Shown here one piece after another: positions 53,158 through 60,789 of a DNA stretch of 64,000 nucleotides. Location: assembly GCF_014699005.1 (NCBI RefSeq), contig NZ_JACWZY010000018.1, forward strand, positions 62,001 to 126,000. The letters run 5' to 3'. The translations under genes were made by a program, and so were the position numbers. The notes under the pieces were generated by a model. It searched no databases, was not told where the DNA came from, and worked only from the letters and a program-made list of their open reading frames with translations. Every line of letters starts with the position of its first letter. Within the stretch, counting starts at the first letter, position 1. This stretch comes from Spirosoma profusum (GTDB lineage Bacteria; Bacteroidota; Bacteroidia; Cytophagales; Spirosomataceae).

Positions 53158-53240
53158 TTAAAGAGCGAAAGAGTGAATGACCGGGCCGCCGGAGCGGTGA
53201 AAGAGAGAATTTCCCGGATGACTTTTCGCTCTTTCGCTCA
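53158..53240. repeat. GAAAGAG-type inverted repeat, copy 6, with GC-rich core
   Basis: AAAGAGCGAAAGAGTGAATG on the left, CGCTCTTTCGCTCATTT on the right, and the core CCGGGCCGCCGGAGCGG, which is also found in the TTTTTGTCAT-type copy 2. It fills the gap between the fahA start and the marR stop. Confidence 0.75.
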
Positions 53241-53241
53241 T

Positions 53242-53682
53242 TTATTCTTGACTAATATTCGTATAAATCGAATCCATGATGCGGACGAAATGTTGATAAT
53301 CTTCTTCGCTGAGGTTGCCCCAGCCTTTACGTCGCATGGCCGATACAACGGGTAACACCTCGTGGTATTTGGCTTCACCCGCTTCGGTCAGGTAAACCAG
53401 AAATTTACGTCGGTCGCTGTCGGCCATCCGTCGTTCGCTTAAGCCCTTCTGACTTAATAAGTCAATAATTCGCGTAACGGTGGGTGCATCTTTGGTGGTC
53501 ATCTCCGAAATCGTATTCTGACTGATACCCGGATTTCGGAAAAGATGGTCGATCACAACCCATTGATCAACGGTCAGGTCGAAACCGGCGTCGTTGAACT
53601 GCTTTTGCAGAGCGTTGCGAATCTTCTTTATCGTGGTATCAATCTTGAAAAAGTAAGCACGCGTATCGGATGGATGCGTCAC
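53242..53682 (-). CDS. MarR family transcriptional regulator
   Basis: A 146-residue winged-helix regulator. The DNA-binding part is DQWVVIDHLFRNPGISQNTISEMTTKDAPTVTRIIDLLSQKGLSERRM, followed by the wing DSDRRKFLVYLTEAG. It forms dimers in this family. Embedded in the tyrosine-catabolic cluster between phhA and fahA, it is the natural candidate for its local regulator, probably sensing an aromatic intermediate. Direct repeats upstream of hmgA (56982-57043) are a possible operator. Confidence 0.92.
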   Translation of the reverse strand: MTHPSDTRAYFFKIDTTIKKIRNALQKQFNDAGFDLTVDQWVVIDHLFRNPGISQNTISEMTTKDAPTVTRIIDLLSQKGLSERRMADSDRRKFLVYLTEAGEAKYHEVLPVVSAMRRKGWGNLSEEDYQHFVRIMDSIYTNISQE

Positions 53683-53688
53683 GAGTTA

Positions 53689-53779
53689 ATGGCTAATGAA
53701 TAATGTATGATAAATAATGTCCAGTCAATGACCAGCTTGACTGTTCAAAATTATTCATTATCCATTACACATTAGTCAT
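53689..53779. repeat. AATGAATAATG-type inverted repeat overlapping the phhA 3' end
   Basis: ATGGCTAATGAATAATGTATG on the left (split here for length: ATGGCTAATGAA, TAATGTATG) is answered by ATTATTCATTATCCATTAC and ACATTAGTCAT on the right. The right arm encodes the last residues of phhA (MTNV and the stop). A single related arm (ATTACCCATTATTCATTAT) occurs near 17535-17553 beside another stop codon. Confidence 0.68.
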
Positions 53780-54499
53780 CGGAAGCAGTTTGTTCAGTTC
53801 GGCTTCAATTTCGTCGACCGAATGATAGAGTTGTTCGAACGACTCGATGACGAAATAATGCTTCTGAAAATGGTCGATGATGTATGGCGTTTTGAGCAAC
53901 GTTTTCACGTCATAAGGTAACCGGTTAGGGATGGTACTATACAGGCTGTAAGCCGTTTCGCCCACCGACGATAAAATGCCGCCACCGTAAATACGTAGCA
54001 CTCCTTCTTCCCGAATCAGGCCAAATTCAACGGTGTACCAGTACAGCCGCGAAATCATGGCGATGGCTTCGTCGCTGTCGATATGACGTAGCGCGATCTG
54101 GCTCAAAGCGGCCAGGAAATCGCAAAAAGCCTGATTCGACAGCATTGGTACGTGTCCGAACGTATCATGAAACATATCAGGTTCGGGCAGATACTCCAAC
54201 TGATTCCGTCGACGTAGCCAGGTTGTAGCTGGGAAATTGCGATTGGCCATCAACTCAAAAAAATCACGGTTCGGAATCAGGCCCGTTACCGCGTGTACGT
54301 GCCAGCCCGTCAGTTTCTTCAACCGGGGATTTAAATCCTGTTCAAAATTCGGGATACGGTCGGCCCTGAAGCCCGTAGCCGCAATGCCATCCAGATAAGC
54401 CTGACTGGCTTTCCCGGGCAACTGCGCTAGCTGCCGCTCGAACAATAGCCGCCAAACGGCCTGATCGTCAGGGGTATATTTGGAATAGGTCTGTTCCAT
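53765..54499 (-). CDS. phhA: Phenylalanine 4-monooxygenase
   Basis: Pterin-dependent hydroxylase converting L-phenylalanine to L-tyrosine, the entry to the pathway encoded around it. It has 244 residues, the normal size of bacterial single-domain enzymes without the regulatory part. The iron triad is visible: His111 and His116 in FHDTFGHVPML and Glu158 in WYTVEFGL. Other conserved stretches are GFRADRIPNFEQD near the N-terminus and the IYGGGILSS pterin region. The final four codons come from a palindromic repeat. Confidence 0.95.
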   Translation of the reverse strand: MEQTYSKYTPDDQAVWRLLFERQLAQLPGKASQAYLDGIAATGFRADRIPNFEQDLNPRLKKLTGWHVHAVTGLIPNRDFFELMANRNFPATTWLRRRNQLEYLPEPDMFHDTFGHVPMLSNQAFCDFLAALSQIALRHIDSDEAIAMISRLYWYTVEFGLIREEGVLRIYGGGILSSVGETAYSLYSTIPNRLPYDVKTLLKTPYIIDHFQKHYFVIESFEQLYHSVDEIEAELNKLLPMTNV

Positions 54500-54502
54500 G
54501 TT

Positions 54503-54575
54503 TAAAGAGTGAAAGAGCGAATGAGCGAAAATGAGCGAAAGAGTGCTGGAACTGGAAATACGCTCTTTCGCTCAT
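54503..54575. repeat. GAAAGAG-type inverted repeat, copy 7
   Basis: AAAGAGTGAAAGAGCGAATG and further GAGCGAAA units on the left are answered by CGCTCTTTCGCTCATT on the right. It fills the gap between the phhA start and the hppD stop; the right end touches the hppD stop triplet. Confidence 0.75.
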
Positions 54576-55696
54576 TATAAGGTTCCCCGCAACGCTTGTT
54601 CGCGTTCTATGGCTTCGAAGAGGGCTTTGAAATTACCTTTCCCGAACGAACGGGCACCTTTTCGCTGAATGATTTCGAAAAACAACGTAGGACGTGGGCA
54701 AACTGGCTTCGTGAAAATCTGAAGCAGATAACCTTCGTCGTCGCGGTCGGCTAGAATATTGAGCGAACGTAACGTAGCGATTTCTTCGTCGATGTGGCCG
54801 ATACGTTCGCTCAACTGATCGTAATACGTATCGGGAACGCTCAGAAACTCAACGCCCCGGTCGCGGAGAGCGATTACGGTTTCCACAATATTGTCGGTCG
54901 CAACGGCAATGTGCTGAACACCCGGTCCACCATAGAAATCCAGATACTCTTCAATCTGCGATTTCTTTTTGCCCTCGGCGGGTTCATTGATCGGAAACTT
55001 CACCCGGCCGTTGCCGTTGCTCATTACTTTGCTCATCAGGGCTGTATACTCCGTCGAAATATCTTTGTCATCGAACGAAACCAGTTGCTGAAAACCCATT
55101 ATGTCGTGGTAGAAAGCCATCCACTGGTTCATCTCGTGCCAGCCCACGTTACCGACCATGTGATCGACGTATTTAAGACCAGCATCTGTCGGCTGATACG
55201 TTGGCTCCCACGCTACGTATCCCGGCAGAAACACGCCCGAATAATCGTTACGTTCGACAAATACGTGTACTGTATCGCCGTAAGTATGAATGCCCGAACG
55301 TACTACGTAGCCATAATCGTCCTGTTCATGGGTAGGCTTCAGATATGGTTTAGCACCCCGCCGAACGGTTTCGTCAAACGCTTTCCGGGCATTATCAACC
55401 CAAAGCGCTACCACCCGAACACCGTCGCCATGCAGATCAAGGTGGCGCCCGATTTCGGTATTTCCATGAAGGGGTGACGTAAGCACCAACCGGATTTTAC
55501 CCTGTTGCACTACGTACGATTCGCGGTCGCGCAGGCCCGTTGCCAGACCTGCATGTGCGACCGGCTGAAAACCAAAAGCTGTCTGAAAATAATGAGCCGA
55601 CTGTCGGGCGTTACCAACGTAAAGCTCCAGATAGTCAGTGCCGTTGAGCGGCAAAAAGTCGTCTAATTTGGGTTCTAAGAGGTCTAATGCTTCCAT
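54575..55696 (-). CDS. hppD: 4-hydroxyphenylpyruvate dioxygenase
   Basis: Non-haem iron dioxygenase that turns 4-hydroxyphenylpyruvate into homogentisate, second ring step of the pathway. It has 373 residues with two vicinal-oxygen-chelate domains. The second holds the iron ligands: DHMVGNVGW (first His), GVQHIAVATDNI (second His) and LFFEIIQRKG with the Glu. The C-terminal GARSFGKGNFKALFEAIE is the usual gating helix region. It lies between hmgA and phhA on the same strand. Confidence 0.96.
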   Translation of the reverse strand: MEALDLLEPKLDDFLPLNGTDYLELYVGNARQSAHYFQTAFGFQPVAHAGLATGLRDRESYVVQQGKIRLVLTSPLHGNTEIGRHLDLHGDGVRVVALWVDNARKAFDETVRRGAKPYLKPTHEQDDYGYVVRSGIHTYGDTVHVFVERNDYSGVFLPGYVAWEPTYQPTDAGLKYVDHMVGNVGWHEMNQWMAFYHDIMGFQQLVSFDDKDISTEYTALMSKVMSNGNGRVKFPINEPAEGKKKSQIEEYLDFYGGPGVQHIAVATDNIVETVIALRDRGVEFLSVPDTYYDQLSERIGHIDEEIATLRSLNILADRDDEGYLLQIFTKPVCPRPTLFFEIIQRKGARSFGKGNFKALFEAIEREQALRGTL

Positions 55697-55716
55697 GTTT
55701 GTTGATGTCGAAGAAC

Positions 55717-55784
55717 GTAGCCTGGGCGGCCACGTCTGGTTATGAAAAGGTTCAAATTCACCCGGACGTGGCCGTCCAGGCTAC
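55717..55784. repeat. Inverted repeat, GTAGCCTGGACGGCCACGTC type
   Basis: Arms of 23 nt at 55717-55739 and 55762-55784 match except at a few bases (GTAGCCTGGGCGGCCACGTC and the complement of CGGACGTGGCCGTCCAGGC), with a 22-nt loop. It fills the hppD-hmgA gap and overlaps one base of the hmgA stop triplet. Confidence 0.78.
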
Positions 55785-56953
55785 TACTCCAGCCACGATT
55801 TATAATACTTTCCGTCGTCGATTTTCAATGCCTGTTCCGTCACCATCAGTGGCCGGAACGTATCGACCATGACGGCATATTCCTGGGTTTCTTTCTTACC
55901 GATGCTACGTTCCATGGCACCCGGCGCCGGTCCGTGCGGAATGCCGCCGGGGTGCAACGTAATGTGGCCGGGCGCGATGTCGTTTCGGCTCATGAAATCC
56001 CCATCGACGTAGTAAATCACCTCGTCGGAGTCGATGTTGGAATGATTGTAAGGGGCAGGAATAGCCAGCGGGTGATAGTCGTACAAACGGGGCACAAATG
56101 AACACACTACGAACGTATCAGTCTGGAACGTCTGATGCACCGGTGGCGGCTGGTGCACGCGGCCGGTAATAGGTTCAAAGTTGTAAATCGAAAAAGCGTA
56201 AGGGTAATTGTAGCCATCCCAACCCACTACGTCGAACGGGTGCGACGCGTAAACCAGCGAATGCAACGAGCCCTGTTTCTTGATTTTTACCAGAAAATCG
56301 CCGGTTTCGTCGTGTGTCTCTAGTTCGCCAGGGCGTACGATGTCGCGCTCGCAAAAAGGCGCATGTTCGAGTAATTGCCCGAAATGATTACGATAGCGTT
56401 TCGGCGTATATATCGGCGAGTGCGATTCTACGTAGAGCAGTCGCGTTTGCTCCTGATTATCAAAATCAATCTGATAAATCATACCACGTGGAATCACCAG
56501 ATAATCACCCTGTTGAAACGGAATATTACCGAGCAACGTCCGTAGCTTGCCGGAGCCGCGATGCACAAAAAGCAACTCGTCGGCGTCGGCGTTTTTGTAG
56601 AAATACGTAGTAAGTGATTGGCGTGGAGCCGCCAGTCCGAAAATCAAATCATTGTTGGCTAGTAGCGGAACCCGACTTTCCAGAAAATCATCGGCGGGTT
56701 CAACGTTAAAACCAATCAGTTTCCGCGACAGCATATTTTTTGCAACCGCCAGCTTTGGCGCTACGTCGACGCTTTCCAGCACTTCGCGGACCATCGTAGG
56801 TCGGTGCACATGATACAACAACGACGACATGCCATCGAAGCCAATCGTACCAAATAACTGCTCGTAATAAAACGCATCGCTACTGCCCGCAGGTTTCGGA
56901 AACTGCGTGTGCCGCTTGGGCGGAAACTGGCCGAGAGCGTGATAGAATGGCAT
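55784..56953 (-). CDS. hmgA: Homogentisate 1,2-dioxygenase
   Basis: Ring-cleaving iron dioxygenase that converts homogentisate to maleylacetoacetate. It has 389 residues, a cupin-like fold, at the low end of the family (bacterial members are 380-440). Conserved features are GDYLVIPRGMIYQI, the PPPVHQTFQTDTFVVCSF segment and the C-terminal HPGGIPHGPAPGAMERSIG that supplies metal and substrate ligands. It is the first gene of the minus-strand cluster. No maleylacetoacetate isomerase gene is seen in the window, so that step is encoded elsewhere or is glutathione-independent. Confidence 0.94.
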   Translation of the reverse strand: MPFYHALGQFPPKRHTQFPKPAGSSDAFYYEQLFGTIGFDGMSSLLYHVHRPTMVREVLESVDVAPKLAVAKNMLSRKLIGFNVEPADDFLESRVPLLANNDLIFGLAAPRQSLTTYFYKNADADELLFVHRGSGKLRTLLGNIPFQQGDYLVIPRGMIYQIDFDNQEQTRLLYVESHSPIYTPKRYRNHFGQLLEHAPFCERDIVRPGELETHDETGDFLVKIKKQGSLHSLVYASHPFDVVGWDGYNYPYAFSIYNFEPITGRVHQPPPVHQTFQTDTFVVCSFVPRLYDYHPLAIPAPYNHSNIDSDEVIYYVDGDFMSRNDIAPGHITLHPGGIPHGPAPGAMERSIGKKETQEYAVMVDTFRPLMVTEQALKIDDGKYYKSWLE

Positions 56954-56981
56954 TTCGCTACGTGTTGATAATATTAATTGC

Positions 56982-57043
56982 TATACTAACTATTGTTTAG
57001 CGTACAATTATACTAACAACGAAATAAATAGCATATTGTTTAG
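56982..57043 (-). promoter_or_regulatory. Candidate operator with two pairs of direct repeats upstream of hmgA
   Basis: TATACTAAC occurs at 56982-56990 and 57009-57017, and TATTGTTTAG at 56991-57000 and 57034-57043. They lie 30-90 bases upstream of the hmgA start in an AT-rich stretch. The duplicated half-sites make this a good candidate for binding by the MarR regulator of the cluster; no such site is proven. Confidence 0.45.
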
Positions 57044-57076
57044 GAAAAATTTTATTTAACGATGAGTGAAAAGGGT

Positions 57077-57150
57077 GTGACACAGAGATACGCGGAGAAA
57101 AATAAACCCTCTGTAAATCTCTTTTTACCTCTGTGTATCTCTGTGTCATA
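57077..57150. repeat. Inverted repeat, GACACAGAGATAC type
   Basis: TGACACAGAGATACGCGGAG on the left and CTCTGTGTATCTCTGTGTCA on the right are near-perfect complements around an AT-rich centre with a further CTCTGTAAATCTC half-match. Similar ACACAGAG palindromes are frequent between genes in several phyla. It lies between the divergent hmgA and nucleotidyltransferase genes. Confidence 0.75.
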
Positions 57151-57199
57151 ACTATATCGCTAATTTTGGCCGGGCAAACTATTTCTTTGTAACCTCAAT

Positions 57200-58102
57200 A
57201 TGCAACCTACGCTTCTGATTTTGGCCGCCGGTATGGGCAGCCGTTATGGTGGTATTAAGCAGCTCGACCAGTTCGGTCCGAACGGCGAAACCATTATGGA
57301 TTATTCCCTTTTCGATGCTGTCCGGGCTGGTTTCGGGAAAGTTGTGTTTATTATCCGCGAAGAACTTCGGGAGGATTTTGAAGAAGTTTTTGGTAAAAAA
57401 CTGGCCGGAAAGATTGAGGTCGATTATGCCATTCAGTCTCTTGATTCCTTTGTGCCGGAAGAAGCGGGCGAGGTGAAACGTACCAAGCCCTGGGGAACCG
57501 GCCATGCCATGTTGTGCGCCTGGCATCATACGCAAACCCTTTTTGCCGTAATCAATGCCGACGATTTTTACGGCCTCGAAGCGTTTCAGCTAATTGGCGA
57601 TTTTCTGAAAAATGATACAGATGACCAGCTTCACGCCATGGTGGGTTATGAATTAAGAAATACGCTATCGGAAAATGGTTCTGTGTCGCGGGGGGTTTGT
57701 CGGGTGGATGCAAACGACCATTTGCTATCGGTAGTTGAGCGAACAAAAATCTACGAGCAGGAAGGAAGTAAACGTATCGTTTTTGAGGAAGGCGAAAATC
57801 TTACGTCGCTCTCGCCCGATACGCCGGTTTCGATGAATTTCTGGGGTTTCAAACTAAGCGTTTTCCCCTTGGTGAAGCACCAGTTCGAGAGTTATGCGAT
57901 GGCTAATATCAACTCACCCAAAGCCGAATTTTACATTCCAACCGTGATGACCAACCTGATCGAAACCGATACAGGTCATTGCAAGGTATTTCGGAGCCAG
58001 TCGGCCTGGTTCGGCGTTACGTATCCTGAAGATAAAGCCACCGTGCAGTCAGCTCTCCAGAAGCTCCACGACGAAGGCGCTTATCCCGATAAATTGTGGT
58101 AA
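57200..58102 (+). CDS. NDP-sugar nucleotidyltransferase-like protein
   Basis: A 300-residue cytosolic protein. The N-terminal nucleotide-binding signature is LLILAAGMGSRYGGIKQLDQFG, then PWGTGHAMLCAWH and VINADDFYG with the metal Asp, as in sugar-1-phosphate nucleotidyltransferases. Unlike glucose-1-phosphate enzymes, the G-x-G-T/S-R-x-x-P-x-x-K motif reads GMGSRYGGIKQ, a variant seen in a Bacteroidota/Firmicutes subgroup of unknown substrate. TAATTTTG at 57161-57168 matches the -7 promoter box about 30 bases upstream. Confidence 0.85.
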   Translation: MQPTLLILAAGMGSRYGGIKQLDQFGPNGETIMDYSLFDAVRAGFGKVVFIIREELREDFEEVFGKKLAGKIEVDYAIQSLDSFVPEEAGEVKRTKPWGTGHAMLCAWHHTQTLFAVINADDFYGLEAFQLIGDFLKNDTDDQLHAMVGYELRNTLSENGSVSRGVCRVDANDHLLSVVERTKIYEQEGSKRIVFEEGENLTSLSPDTPVSMNFWGFKLSVFPLVKHQFESYAMANINSPKAEFYIPTVMTNLIETDTGHCKVFRSQSAWFGVTYPEDKATVQSALQKLHDEGAYPDKLW

Positions 58103-58131
58103 ACAACGTAGTGATACGTCTAGTCACGAAT

Positions 58132-58164
58132 AAAAAACCTCGCTGATATTTGGCGAGATTTTTT
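58132..58164 (+). terminator. Terminator after the nucleotidyltransferase gene
   Basis: CTCGC pairs with GCGAG around a short loop and is bordered by an A run on the left and a run of six T on the right. This is the classic intrinsic-terminator form, 30 bases after the stop. Confidence 0.75.
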
Positions 58165-58209
58165 GTTCGCGAAGCTATTTCAATTTCTAAAAACAGGTCA
58201 AAATGCGCA

Positions 58210-58304
58210 TTTTTTGTCATTCTGAGGAACGAAGAATCTTCACGTATCTAAACCTGAGAGTAAGCATGCTTCAAGATTCTTCGTTCCTCAGAATGACAAA
58301 AAAA
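58210..58304. repeat. TTTTTGTCATTCTGAGGAACGA-type inverted repeat, copy 5
   Basis: TTTTTTGTCATTCTGAGGAA then CGAAGAATCTT on the left, with exact complement on the right. The arms are nearly identical to copy 4, while the loop differs and contains an ACGTATC. It lies in the convergent gap between the nucleotidyltransferase and amidase genes. Confidence 0.82.
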
Positions 58305-58377
58305 CTATCCAACACTTATCTGGTTCGGCTTTGCGCGATACGTTCAGCTTTACGTTCGCTACGTTGTGTTACTCAAG

Positions 58378-60045
58378 CTACTGCAGAACCGGATGTTTTT
58401 TGTGCCACGACGTAGCGTCCTGATAAGCTTTGGCGATGGCCAGCACTTTCCCTTCTTCAAACAGTTGCCCCATAAACGTAATACTGGTGGGCAGGTTCTG
58501 CTTGGTAAAACCATTGGGGAGCACTACGCATGGATGGCCTGTTAAATTCGTAAGTGCCAGATTGCCACCGGCATAAGTTGGTGATACGTATACGTCAATT
58601 TTTGCAGCTTTAAGCTGAGCGGCCATTTCGTTGATGAGTTTGGTACGTGCCCGGTTGGCCTGAATGTACTCAACAGCCGGAACAAACCGCGACGACCGAA
58701 ACGAATTCGGCCAGGCATTTTTTGTCTGACGAGCTAATAAATCATCTCGACCGGAACGGGTGAGCTCATCGAATGATGCAGCCGCTTCTACTCCGAGCAG
58801 AAACGAAATTCGGCTGGCCGGAACGCCCGTTGGCAAATCAAAAGGCATGAGCTCGGCACCTAAATTACGTAGTGTTTGGAGAGTAAGTGAGTCGGTTGCC
58901 CGATTGGGATAATTGCTCTCGAACGCTTTCTTAACGTAGCCGATCCGAACGCCTTTCAACGTAGCGAGGGGAATGTAGCGGAACGGTGCTGCCATTACGG
59001 TCGGGTCGTTGCCGTCGGGGCCATAGATGGCGTTGAAAACCAGCGCGCAATCCTCCACCGAGCGGGTAATCGGCCCGATTTTATCCATGCTCCAGCTCAA
59101 AGCCATCGCGCCATGACGACTGACGCGCCCGAACGTAGGACGTAGCCCCGTAGTGCCGCAAATGGTTGACGGTGAGACAATTGATCCAAGTGTTTCGGTG
59201 CCGATGGCAAACGGCAACAAACCCGCCGATACGCCCGATGCTGACCCTGCCGACGAGCCACTGGAACCATTCTCCGTATTCCAAGGATTACGGGTTTTCC
59301 CCCCAAACCAAACGTCACCCATCGCCAAAGCGCCCAATGTCATTTTGCCACACAAAACGGCTCCGGCTGCTTCCAATCGCTGAATAACTGTAGCATTCAT
59401 GTGGATGGTCTGGTCTTTATAAGGTTCGGCTCCCCACGTGGTTTTGTAGTCTTTAGTTGCCAGCAAATCTTTGGCACCATACGGTATTCCGTGCAATGGC
59501 CCTCGGTACTTTCCGGCTTTCAACTCGGCATCGGCGCGCCTGGCCTGACTTAGCGCTAATTCGTCGGTTAAGGAGATAACGCAGTGAAGTTTAGCGTCAT
59601 ATGTTTTAAGCCGATTCAGAAAAAACTGCGTCAATTCGACCGACGAGATCTGTTTTGTCCGAATAAGCTGGCCTAATTGTCCAACGGTGTAAAAAGCCAG
59701 TTCGTCGCGGTTTTTAGGTAGCATTACCTTTTCAGATGCCGACGCTTTAAACGACGACGGACCCGTAGGCATAACAAAACCCGCTGGCAGTGGATTGAAA
59801 TACAAGGCTGGTGCTACGTCGTTGGATAACTCAATTTTACGTAGTGCTTCGTAATTCTGGCGGGCATTGTTCAGATTATCGAGCATCGAATCACGCTCCG
59901 CCGGAGTAAATTCCAGGCCAAACACCTGAGCCGCCACTTCGACCATATTGGACGTAATGGGCTTTTGCGTATCGTCGTTGTTGATGAATGCCCCGAGCAG
60001 AAAACTACCGATGCAGGCAATGATTAAAAGAGAGAATTGTTTCAT
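58378..60045 (-). CDS. Amidase signature family protein
   Basis: Exported or membrane-anchored amidase of 555 residues; N-terminal hydrophobic segment (FSLLIIACIGSFLLGAFI). The amidase signature is complete: the catalytic Lys in GIPYGAKDLLAT, then GSSGSSAGSASGVSAGLLPFAIGTETLGS with the cis-Ser and nucleophile Ser, and GTTGLRPTFGRVS. A helical region of about 90 residues precedes the domain. It hydrolyses amide bonds; the substrate is unknown. The relation to GatA is only by fold. Confidence 0.92.
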   Translation of the reverse strand: MKQFSLLIIACIGSFLLGAFINNDDTQKPITSNMVEVAAQVFGLEFTPAERDSMLDNLNNARQNYEALRKIELSNDVAPALYFNPLPAGFVMPTGPSSFKASASEKVMLPKNRDELAFYTVGQLGQLIRTKQISSVELTQFFLNRLKTYDAKLHCVISLTDELALSQARRADAELKAGKYRGPLHGIPYGAKDLLATKDYKTTWGAEPYKDQTIHMNATVIQRLEAAGAVLCGKMTLGALAMGDVWFGGKTRNPWNTENGSSGSSAGSASGVSAGLLPFAIGTETLGSIVSPSTICGTTGLRPTFGRVSRHGAMALSWSMDKIGPITRSVEDCALVFNAIYGPDGNDPTVMAAPFRYIPLATLKGVRIGYVKKAFESNYPNRATDSLTLQTLRNLGAELMPFDLPTGVPASRISFLLGVEAAASFDELTRSGRDDLLARQTKNAWPNSFRSSRFVPAVEYIQANRARTKLINEMAAQLKAAKIDVYVSPTYAGGNLALTNLTGHPCVVLPNGFTKQNLPTSITFMGQLFEEGKVLAIAKAYQDATSWHKKHPVLQ

Positions 60046-60093
60046 GATTCAGGCTATTCAGAAGTGATAGCCCAAATTACAGGAATGCTGGCA

Positions 60094-60702
60094 TTAAGCC
60101 GATTGCATCCGTAAAAATTCTTCGTGCAGCCGAATAATCTGAGGTAAGAGTAATTGCTGTTCGTCGTTCTGTACTACGTAGTCGGCGATACGTAGTCGTT
60201 CATCATCACTTACCTGACGTTCAATGATGTGCAGGATTTCTTCCCGCGAACGGTGCGGGTCGCGCTTGTGAATGCGCTCGATACGTAGGTCGAGGGGCGC
60301 GTGTACGACAATTACTTTATCGAGATTATTGCCATCGCCAGCCGCCTTCATTATGGCTGCTTCTTTAATGACGTAAGGCTTGCCCACTTGTTGACTAACC
60401 CACAAATCGGTATCCGCAAAGACACGTGGATGGATGACACCATTTAGAGCTTTCAGCAACTCAGGGTCGGCGAACACCTGCGAAGCCACCCAACCCCGAT
60501 TGTAACGCCCCAACGTATCGTAAGCGTTAGAACCCAATACACGGCTGATGTCCGCTTTCAGGATTGGGTCATGTTCTGTCAGCCATTTGGCGCGTGAATC
60601 GGCTTCGTAAACTGGAATACCCAACGCCCGAAACACCTGGCAAACCAAACTTTTACCAGAACCAATACCACCGGTTACGCCAATCTGGAAAGGAAGATTC
60701 AT
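60094..60702 (-). CDS. coaE: Dephospho-CoA kinase
   Basis: Final step of coenzyme A synthesis: phosphorylates the 3'-hydroxyl of dephospho-CoA. It has 202 residues with the P-loop GGIGSGKS at residues 11-18, the DSRAKWLTEHD substrate region, and the lid segment around KRDPHRSREEI. It is the last gene of the minus-strand nusB-ytxH-DUF1573-yajC-ybbR-coaE series, an arrangement common in Bacteroidota. A palindromic repeat separates it from ybbR. Confidence 0.95.
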   Translation of the reverse strand: MNLPFQIGVTGGIGSGKSLVCQVFRALGIPVYEADSRAKWLTEHDPILKADISRVLGSNAYDTLGRYNRGWVASQVFADPELLKALNGVIHPRVFADTDLWVSQQVGKPYVIKEAAIMKAAGDGNNLDKVIVVHAPLDLRIERIHKRDPHRSREEILHIIERQVSDDERLRIADYVVQNDEQQLLLPQIIRLHEEFLRMQSA

Positions 60703-60703
60703 A

Positions 60704-60788
60704 GGTGAAAGAGCGAAAGAGCGGAAGAGTGAAAGAACCTACCGGACAGTTTTCCGCCGGATGGCTTTCACTCTTTCGCTCTTTCGCC
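60704..60788. repeat. GAAAGAG-type inverted repeat, copy 8
   Basis: GGTGAAAGAGCGAAAGAGCG and GAAGAGTGAAAG on the left are answered by CTTTCACTCTTTCGCTCTTT on the right, with a GC-rich centre (CCGGACAG...CCGCCGGATGG). It fills the gap between coaE and ybbR exactly. Confidence 0.76.
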
Positions 60789-60789
60789 A

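Noticed and set aside
54794..55477. Open frame of 227 codons on the plus strand opposite hppD
   Set aside because: It mirrors the coding constraint of hppD on the other strand, has no family resemblance and no start context.
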